From Mesorhizobium sp. Pch-S (GTDB taxonomy: Bacteria > Pseudomonadota > Alphaproteobacteria > Rhizobiales > Rhizobiaceae), in NCBI RefSeq assembly GCF_004136315.1, contig NZ_CP029562.1, positions 3,495,501 to 3,559,500 on the forward strand: a stretch of DNA of 64,000 nt. Reading direction: 5' to 3'. The notes below the pieces were generated by a model, which made no database searches, was not told the origin of the DNA, and worked only from the letters and a program-made list of their open reading frames with translations. Below are positions 58,754 to 64,000 of this stretch, piece after piece. The stretch's first letter is position 1. Every line of letters begins with the position of its first letter. A program made the translations under genes and the position numbers.

Positions 58754-60019
58754 ATGCGGGCGAGGTGGCTCCTGTCGGCTGTTGCTGTCGTCTGTTCGGC
58801 GATGACCGCGCAGGCCGCAAACGAGATCGCTGCAGACGAATTGGTGGCGCGCGTCGCGAGCAGGGTCGAAGAGCTCATCGAGCGCAATTTTTATAAGCCT
58901 GTTGATTTCCCTTCTTTTGCCGGAAAGCATCCGACGAATGCAGATGTCGACAAGGCTCTGGCCGACCTGAAAGCCTCCCATACCCGCCGGTTTATGCCTG
59001 GTACGCTTGAATATTACGAAGTGGCGGACATCTACCAGCGTTGGCTAAGTCGGGATCTCAGTTCAATCTTTCCACCACGCGGCGAGGTCCAATATGAAGG
59101 TATCGGTATCGCCACAACTGTGATTGACGGCAAGCGGTTCGTCACGGACGTCTATGACGGTGCCATGGCAAAGACAGCCGGAATCCAGGTCGGGGACGAA
59201 ATACTATCCGTAAACTCACAACCTTTCGACGAGATCAGGTCCTTTAAGGGCGGCGCTGGAACAATCGCTATCGTCACAGTGAGGCGGGCTGCAAAGACGC
59301 AGCCGGTAGAGATTCCAGTGATGGTAGCGGCCATTTCACCGGTGAGAATGTTCCTGGAGGCGGTGAGCGCCAGTGCCCGTATTGTCGATTATGCCGGTCG
59401 AGATATTGGCTATGTCCGGCTCTGGACGCTTGCGTCTCCACTCACCAACGAAACCGTGGAAACGATGCTGCGCAGCGGGGTTCTAAGCGAATCCGATGGC
59501 CTGGTGCTCGACCTGCGCGGCCGTTGGGGCGGCATTTCAAGCGAGCTTCCCGAGATGTTGATGGAGGATTTTGCCGACATATCCTTCACGATGCGAAATG
59601 GGCGGAACTTCTCCCAGAGAGAAACATGGCGCAAACCCATTGTTGTTCTGATTGATGGAGGAACGCGCAGCGCCAATGAACTGCTGGCTTGCGCAATGAA
59701 AAAGCGCGGCTTTTCCCTGATTGGCGAGAAAAGCGCTGGAGCCGTGCTGGGCGGCAACGCCTATGTTCTTCCAGACGACAGCCTGTTGATGGTCGCTACT
59801 TCGATGGTTCGGGTCGATGGTGAGGTGCTTGAGGGCAGGGGAGTCGAGCCGGACAAAATTGTCAGTGCGCCCGTCCCTTATGCCGGGGGAGCAGATCCGC
59901 AGCTTGAGGTGGCGATGAAGGAAGTATCGGAGCAGCTATCCGGTGTCAGTCCGTGGCGCAGTTCTCTATCCCCGGAACAAAGACGCTGTTCGCAGGGAAG
60001 TGCGGCCAGGTCGAACTGA
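58754..60019 (+). CDS. S41-family (C-terminal processing-like) secreted protease
   Basis: A 421-residue protein: signal peptide (MRARWLLSAVAVVCSAMTAQA), then an N-terminal helical part, a PDZ-like region around residues 110-175 (VTDVYDGAMAKTAGIQVGDEILSVNSQPF) and the S41 core. The nucleophilic Ser is in GGTRSANELLACAMKKRG and the general-base Lys in IGEKSAGAVLGG. It is thus probably an active periplasmic Ser-Lys peptidase, in a family of CtpA-like proteins. Start at 58754 after GGAGGA. Its C-terminal tail is polar and arginine-rich, and overlaps no other gene. Confidence 0.88.
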   Translation: MRARWLLSAVAVVCSAMTAQAANEIAADELVARVASRVEELIERNFYKPVDFPSFAGKHPTNADVDKALADLKASHTRRFMPGTLEYYEVADIYQRWLSRDLSSIFPPRGEVQYEGIGIATTVIDGKRFVTDVYDGAMAKTAGIQVGDEILSVNSQPFDEIRSFKGGAGTIAIVTVRRAAKTQPVEIPVMVAAISPVRMFLEAVSASARIVDYAGRDIGYVRLWTLASPLTNETVETMLRSGVLSESDGLVLDLRGRWGGISSELPEMLMEDFADISFTMRNGRNFSQRETWRKPIVVLIDGGTRSANELLACAMKKRGFSLIGEKSAGAVLGGNAYVLPDDSLLMVATSMVRVDGEVLEGRGVEPDKIVSAPVPYAGGADPQLEVAMKEVSEQLSGVSPWRSSLSPEQRRCSQGSAARSN

Positions 60020-60065
60020 AAGCGCCACGATACTTTCTGCCTTGTGATCGAAAGGTCGCCTTCGG

Positions 60066-61106
60066 CTATTGTGGGGCTTTCACCTCGGCCGGCACCACCA
60101 GTCTCTGCATGGGCGCCGCCGACCTGTCGTCGATGCGATTGAGCACGGCGGTTGCCAGATCGTGTCCGGCAAGCCGGAAGTCCTCTTCGACGACGTGGAT
60201 TTCGGGACGCACCAGCTGCAGCAGATTGAACGGTTCCTTGGCGACGAGGTCGACATCGCGTCCAAGCTTGAACCCTGCCGCCTCGATGCCGGCGATGAGG
60301 GCGAAGGTCGGGCCGCCGGCGCCGCAAACGATGCCGTCGGGTCGGCCGGTCCGCCGCATCAGTTCGATGGTGTGGCGGCGAATGTCGTCGATGACGTTGT
60401 CGCTGCTGACGGATGAGAACGGAACCTCGCTCAACCCCTGCCGGTCGATCTCGTCGAGGAAGCCGCTGCGCATGTGCTGGTGATAGGTGAGGGCTGTCGG
60501 CGGAGCCAGAAGAGCGAGGCGCCGGCGTCCGAGCTCGGCCAGCCGTCGCACTGCCAGCCGCGCGAAGCTCTCATTGTCGAAGTCATGATAGGCGTGCTCT
60601 ATCCCCATTGCGGTGCGGCCATGAGCGGCAAAGGGAAAGCCACGCTCGGTCAGATAGCGCACGCGCGGGTCATTGGGCTGCGTGCGCGAGATGATGATGC
60701 CGTCGGCAGAGCCGGTTTCCACCACATAGCGGATTGGCTCCATCGGGTCGTTGTTGTGGGAATAGGGAGCGACAACCAGATGATAGGGCGTCGCCGCCAG
60801 ACGCTCTGAAATGCCGTAGATGAAATCGGACAGGAAGCCGCCGATCTGTTCGGTGGTGTTGAGCACGACCGAGATGACGTTGGTCTTGCCCGTGCGCAGG
60901 CGCACGCCGGCCCGGTTCGGCCGATAGCCGATCTGGCGCGCGACGAGCTGCACGCGCTTGCGTGTCTCGGCGCCGATCTCCGGTGCGTCCTTCAGTGCGC
61001 GTGAAACGGTTGTGACGCCAAGCCCCGTCATGAAGGCAAGCGTCTTCAGCGTCGGCCTGCCGGTCTCCGCTTCGTCCTCGTCCGTGTTGTGGCTCGATTT
61101 ATCCAT
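60066..61106 (-). CDS. LacI-family transcriptional repressor
   Basis: A 346-residue regulator. The LacI helix-turn-helix is at about residues 18-45 (PTLKTLAFMTGLGVTTVSRAL), followed by the hinge region and IGYRPNRAGVRLRTGKTN. The C-terminal sugar-binding domain has VISVVLNTTEQIGG and GIVCGAGGPTFALIAGIE. It is like AglR/GntR-type sugar repressors. Start at 61106 (MDKSSHNTDE); 15 further codons are open. It is divergent from the GtsA-like gene, and operator-like palindromes lie in front of both. Confidence 0.92.
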   Translation of the reverse strand: MDKSSHNTDEDEAETGRPTLKTLAFMTGLGVTTVSRALKDAPEIGAETRKRVQLVARQIGYRPNRAGVRLRTGKTNVISVVLNTTEQIGGFLSDFIYGISERLAATPYHLVVAPYSHNNDPMEPIRYVVETGSADGIIISRTQPNDPRVRYLTERGFPFAAHGRTAMGIEHAYHDFDNESFARLAVRRLAELGRRRLALLAPPTALTYHQHMRSGFLDEIDRQGLSEVPFSSVSSDNVIDDIRRHTIELMRRTGRPDGIVCGAGGPTFALIAGIEAAGFKLGRDVDLVAKEPFNLLQLVRPEIHVVEEDFRLAGHDLATAVLNRIDDRSAAPMQRLVVPAEVKAPQ

Positions 61107-61199
61107 AACCCTGCCCGCAGCGCGCATACCAGTCTGTTTCGGCGGCGACAATGCGCGAATTTGTCGGCCCGGCTAAGGCGGGTCGATCACGCAAATATA

Positions 61200-61213
61200 C
61201 TGAAACGTTACAG
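61200..61213. promoter_or_regulatory. LacI-type operator O1
   Basis: CTGAAACGTTACAG, an imperfect palindrome centred on AACGTT, about 95 bp upstream of the lacI-family start. Its inner sequence is the reverse complement of O2 at 61422-61435, as expected for a site read from either strand. Confidence 0.65.
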
Positions 61214-61280
61214 ATTTGCCAGTCGGACCTTGGTCGACCGCTTCCGAGCGGTCACCCGCAGTCATGTCCAATCCGGTTGG

Positions 61281-61313
61281 TTTGCACTGCAATTGCTTAT
61301 TTTGCAGTGCAAA
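61281..61313. repeat. twin TTGCA-N-TGCAA palindromes
   Basis: TTGCACTGCAA (61282-61292) and TTGCAGTGCAA (61302-61312) are 20 bp apart centre to centre, and together form one large inverted repeat with 12-bp arms (61281-61292 / 61302-61313) and a 9-bp AT-rich spacer. They lie in the 347-bp LacI/GtsA intergenic region, well away from the two LacI-type operators. They could bind a second regulator, or fold as a hairpin. Besides O1, O2 and this element, nothing else is clear in 61107-61453. Confidence 0.6.
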
Positions 61314-61414
61314 ATGGATGATTTCTCGACATTGCAGCTTATTTTGTCGAGCTTCGAAAAATAGTTTGGCGCGCCGATCGATTGGGGATTGCCACAACGA
61401 AACAATTGCCGTAT

Positions 61415-61442
61415 CCAAAATCTGTAACGTTTCAGATTTTGG
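61415..61442. promoter_or_regulatory. LacI-type operator O2 overlapping the gtsA-like leader
   Basis: A 28-bp palindrome with perfect 10-bp arms CCAAAATCTG / CAGATTTTGG around CTGTAACGTTTCAG. Its right end reaches the GGGAGGAAT ribosome site of the binding-protein gene. The core is the complement of O1. Repressor binding would block transcription of the importer operon. Confidence 0.75.
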
Positions 61443-61453
61443 GAGGAATCGGA

Positions 61454-62692
61454 ATGCGACGCACTTTGACGGCTGCCGTGCTGGCAGCCGGGACGGCTCT
61501 CGGTTTTGCCGGCCCCACTTTCGCTACGGATCTGGAAGTCACGCATTGGTGGACGTCGGGCGGTGAAGCCGCTGCCGTCGCTGAACTCGCCAAGGCATTC
61601 GACGCGACCGGTAACAAATGGGTGGATGGCGCCATCGCCGGCTCCGGCGGCACAGCCCGTCCGATCATGATCTCGCGCATCACCGGCGGCGATCCGATGG
61701 GCGCAACGCAGTTCAACCATGGCCGTCAGGCGGAGGAGCTTGTGCAGGCCGGGCTGATGCGCGATCTCACCGATATCGCCGCCAAGGGCAAGTGGACGGA
61801 TGTCGTGCGGCCGAAAGGGTTGCTCGATTCCTGCACCATCGACGGCAAGATCTATTGCGTGCCCGTCAACATCCATTCCTGGCAATGGCTGTGGCTGTCC
61901 AATGATGCCTTTGCCAAGGCCGGCGTGGCAGTGCCGAAGACCTGGGACGAATATGTCGCGGCAGCGCCCGCGCTGGAGAAAGCGGGTATCGTACCGCTTG
62001 CGGTGGGTGGCCAGCCCTGGCAGTCCTCCGGTGCGTTCGATGTGCTTCTGCTGGCTGTCGGCGGAACGGACGCTTTCCTGAAAGTCTACAAGGATAAGGA
62101 TGGTGCGTTTGCCGGCGGGCCGGAGATCGCCAAGGTGTTCAAGGCGGCGGATGATGCCCGCAGGATGTCCAAGGGCACCAATGTCCAGGACTGGAATCAG
62201 GCCACCAACATGGTCATCACTGGCAAGGCCGGCGGCCAGATCATGGGTGATTGGGCGCAGGGTGAGTTCCAGGTAGCCGGCAAGGTGGCCGGCAAGGACT
62301 ATACCTGTCTGCCCGGCCTCGGCATGAACAGCGCGCTCGCAACTGCTGGCGATGCTTTCTATTTCCCGCTGCTCAAGGACGCCGACAAGGCCAAGGCGCA
62401 GGAAGTGCTTGCTGAAACGCTGCTCGATCCCAAGACGCAGGTGGCTTTCAACCTGAAGAAAGGTTCGCTGCCGGTGCGCGGCGACGTCGATCTTGCTGCC
62501 GCCAATGACTGCATGAAGAAGGGCCTCGACATCCTCGCCAAGGGCAATGTGATCCCGTGGACGGACCAGTTGCTGTCGCAGGATACGCAGAAGCAGAAGG
62601 AGGACCTGTTCGCCGAATTCTTCGCCAAGCCGGACCTGACCGTCGAGGATGCGCAGAAGCGCTTCGCCGACATCATCTCCAGCGCTGACTGA
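61454..62692 (+). CDS. periplasmic sugar-binding protein, GtsA-like (glucose/mannose type)
   Basis: A 412-residue secreted family-1 binding protein: signal (MRRTLTAAVLAAGTALGFAG), then LEVTHWWTSGGEAAAVAELA, which is characteristic of GtsA and related glucose/mannose receptors, followed by GGTARPIMISRITGGDPMG, YCVPVNIHSWQWLWL, WDEYVAAAPALEKAGIVPLA and GDAFYFPLLKD. It should bind an aldohexose in the periplasm. It starts at 61454 after GGGAGGAATCGGA, immediately next to operator O2. The permease genes follow after 92 nt containing a hairpin. Confidence 0.9.
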   Translation: MRRTLTAAVLAAGTALGFAGPTFATDLEVTHWWTSGGEAAAVAELAKAFDATGNKWVDGAIAGSGGTARPIMISRITGGDPMGATQFNHGRQAEELVQAGLMRDLTDIAAKGKWTDVVRPKGLLDSCTIDGKIYCVPVNIHSWQWLWLSNDAFAKAGVAVPKTWDEYVAAAPALEKAGIVPLAVGGQPWQSSGAFDVLLLAVGGTDAFLKVYKDKDGAFAGGPEIAKVFKAADDARRMSKGTNVQDWNQATNMVITGKAGGQIMGDWAQGEFQVAGKVAGKDYTCLPGLGMNSALATAGDAFYFPLLKDADKAKAQEVLAETLLDPKTQVAFNLKKGSLPVRGDVDLAAANDCMKKGLDILAKGNVIPWTDQLLSQDTQKQKEDLFAEFFAKPDLTVEDAQKRFADIISSAD

Positions 62693-62716
62693 TCCTGTTC
62701 ACCCGATCCTCCCGGG

Positions 62717-62750
62717 CTCCGGCTCCGTCCAGTGCTTGGCGGGGCCGGAG
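62717..62750 (+). other. hairpin between the GtsA-like and permease genes
   Basis: Inverted repeat with arms CTCCGGC (62717-62723) and GCCGGAG (62744-62750), extendable by an outer CCGGG/CCCGG pairing. It lies in the 92-nt gap after the binding-protein stop and before the first permease gene. Confidence 0.5.
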
Positions 62751-62784
62751 TTCCCGGAGGTCCAGGACCTGGGACGGCACCTCC

Positions 62785-63675
62785 ATGAGCACTGTGACCA
62801 AGCGACCAAGCCGGCTGTTCCGCAACCTCAATGCCAAGATCGCCTCGGTGCCGATGATCCTCACCGCGCTGGTGGTGTTCGTCGGCGGCACGCTGTGGAC
62901 CGTGCTTTACTCCTTCACCAATTCGCGTCTGCTGCCGCGGCTCAAATTCGTTGGCCTCGACCAGTATGAGCGACTGTGGGCAACGCCGCGCTGGCTGGTG
63001 TCGATCGAGAACCTGGCGATCTACGGCATCCTGTCGCTGGTCTTTTCCCTGGTGATCGGCTTCGTCCTGGCGGCGCTGCTCGACCAGAAGATCCGCTTCG
63101 AGGACACCTTCCGCACCATCTTCCTCTATCCCTTCGCGCTTTCCTTCGTCGTCACCGGCGTGGTCTGGCAATGGCTGCTCAATCCGGATTTCGGGGTGCA
63201 GGCCGTGGTGCGCTCGCTGGGCTGGGAAAGCTTCGCCTTCGATCCGCTCTACACTTCGAGCATCGTCATCTACGGCGTGTTGATCGCGGCGCTCTGGCAA
63301 GGTACCGGCTTCGTGATGTGCCTGATGCTGGCAGGCTTGCGCGGCATCGACGAGGATATCTGGAAAGCGGCGCGGGTAGACGGCATCCCGGCATGGAGGA
63401 CCTATCTCTTCATCGTTCTGCCGATGATGCGGCCGGTGCTGGTCACCACGCTGGTCATCATCGCCGCCGGCATCGTCAAGGTCTATGATCTCGTCGTGGC
63501 GCAGACCAGCGGCGGGCCGGGCATCGCATCCGAGGTGCCGGCCAAATACGTCTACGACTATATGTTCTTCGCACAGAATCTCGGCCAGGGTTTCGCGGCC
63601 TCGACAATGATGCTTTTGTCGGTCGCCATCGTCATCGTGCCCTGGGCCTATCTCGAATTCGGGCGGAGGCGCTGA
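62785..63675 (+). CDS. sugar ABC transporter permease, GtsB/MalF-like
   Basis: A 296-residue permease with six predicted membrane helices; the first is at about residues 20-45 (VPMILTALVVFVGGTLWTVL). The EAA loop EDIWKAARVDGIPAWRTYLF, contacting the ATPase, is near residue 195. The protein resembles GtsB of glucose-type importers and the MalF class without the long MalF periplasmic insertion. It starts 92 nt after the GtsA-like gene and is followed, after 2 nt, by the second permease. Confidence 0.92.
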   Translation: MSTVTKRPSRLFRNLNAKIASVPMILTALVVFVGGTLWTVLYSFTNSRLLPRLKFVGLDQYERLWATPRWLVSIENLAIYGILSLVFSLVIGFVLAALLDQKIRFEDTFRTIFLYPFALSFVVTGVVWQWLLNPDFGVQAVVRSLGWESFAFDPLYTSSIVIYGVLIAALWQGTGFVMCLMLAGLRGIDEDIWKAARVDGIPAWRTYLFIVLPMMRPVLVTTLVIIAAGIVKVYDLVVAQTSGGPGIASEVPAKYVYDYMFFAQNLGQGFAASTMMLLSVAIVIVPWAYLEFGRRR

Positions 63676-63677
63676 CG

Positions 63678-64000
63678 ATGGCGATGTCACAGGCCATCGA
63701 GGGCCCGCGTGGACCGAAGCCACGCCACGCCTTCTCGAAGCGCAACATCTTCATCTACGGCACGCTGTTCGTGGTTGCCGTCTACTACCTGCTGCCGCTC
63801 TATGTGATGGTGGTAACGTCGCTGAAAGGCATGCCGGAAATCCGGCTTGGCAACATCTTCTCGCCACCGCTGGAAATCACCTTCGAGCCTTGGGTGAAGG
63901 CCTGGGCGACGGCGTGTACCGGGCTGAATTGCGACGGGCTTTCGCGCGGCTTCTGGAATTCGGTGCGCATCACCGTGCCTTCGGTGATCCTGTCGATTGC
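63678..64000 (+). CDS. sugar ABC transporter permease, GtsC/MalG-like, partial
   Basis: The first 107 codons are in the window; the gene continues beyond base 64000. The translation begins MAMSQAIEGPRGPKPRHAF, followed by a first membrane helix (IFIYGTLFVVAVYYLLPLYV) and a periplasmic stretch typical of MalG-class permeases (MVVTSLKGMPEIRLGNIFSPP), where the Ser-Leu-Lys and the following Pro-rich part are diagnostic. It starts 2 nt after the GtsB-like stop and should form the heterodimeric pore with it. The ATPase presumably follows outside the window. Confidence 0.9.
   Translation, partial: MAMSQAIEGPRGPKPRHAFSKRNIFIYGTLFVVAVYYLLPLYVMVVTSLKGMPEIRLGNIFSPPLEITFEPWVKAWATACTGLNCDGLSRGFWNSVRITVPSVILSI

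Noticed and set aside
62359..63723. 454-codon minus-strand open frame
   Set aside because: Antisense to the GtsA- and GtsB-like genes; His/Asp/Glu/Arg-rich low-complexity translation.
1..64000. tRNA, rRNA, CRISPR, phage or transposase genes
   Set aside because: I found no cloverleaf, no regular spaced repeats and no protein of these classes in either strand by reading; small RNAs could be missed.

Overview
The window is GC-rich and densely coded, and nearly every gene belongs to catabolism or solute uptake. Several things point to a Rhizobiales alphaproteobacterium, most likely of the Mesorhizobium/Phyllobacteriaceae type: the large number of ABC importers with their own regulators, a complete 4-hydroxyphenylacetate (hpa) meta-cleavage pathway, a periplasmic copper cluster of the PCuAC/YcnI/CopCD type, and dispersed two-hairpin intergenic repeats like those of rhizobial genomes. 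The taxonomic placement is inference. I see no rRNA, tRNA, CRISPR array, transposase or phage gene.

Layout, left to right. (1) 1-9060, all on the minus strand: a carbohydrate operon run by a DeoR repressor. It encodes a BtpA/SgcQ-like protein, two RbsC-type permeases, an M42/SgcX-like metallohydrolase, an FGGY kinase, an LsrB-like binding protein, an RbsA-type ATPase and the start of a DhaK-type kinase. It resembles the E. coli sgc operon with an ABC importer in place of the PTS. (2) 9415-10031: a frame-disrupted glutathione S-transferase. (3) 10237-16081, minus: a tight five-gene operon (GNAT-like acyltransferase, asparagine synthase-like amidotransferase, acyl carrier protein, AMP-forming ligase, NAD synthase-like amidase). 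It looks like a small orphan biosynthetic pathway. (4) 16298-20053: an AraC regulator with a flavin reductase, an SDR and a StyA/indole monooxygenase-like protein, which is the gene set of iif-type indole oxidation without its last gene. (5) 20097-28524: the hpa pathway (hpaH, G, D, E, F, R, C, B, A).

(6) 28534-36040: an omega-aminotransferase, a HAD hydrolase, a UPF0261/Tm-1-like protein, an IclR regulator, an APC permease and an aldehyde dehydrogenase. Together these look like uptake and oxidation of an amine or amino acid, and could feed the hpa pathway. (7) 36137-38457: a 2H phosphoesterase and an acyl-CoA synthetase. (8) 38462-45569: an oligopeptide-type ABC importer whose binding protein has a frameshifted C-terminus, in one operon with an ATC-hydrolase-like protein and divergent from an amidase. 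(9) 45626-53747: a second RbsABC-type importer with a FucU/RbsD mutarotase, an aldo/keto reductase, a UxaA-type dehydratase and a two-winged-helix GntR regulator. (10) 53872-57101: a copper cluster ending in a CopC-CopD fusion. (11) 57235-60019: 6-phosphogluconate dehydrogenase and an S41 protease. (12) 60066-64000: a LacI regulator divergent from a GtsABC-like sugar importer that runs off the window.

Several regulatory sites can be read directly from symmetry: two inverted repeats between hpaF and hpaR, a palindrome over the uxaA promoter, a pair of LacI-type operators, and a twin TTGCA-N-TGCAA site near the LacI gene. Three binding-protein genes are each followed by a strong hairpin before the next operon gene. 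The three copies of the two-hairpin repeat lie at 31855-31943, 34373-34500 and 48179-48269; one of them supplies the last codons and the stop codon of the IclR gene.
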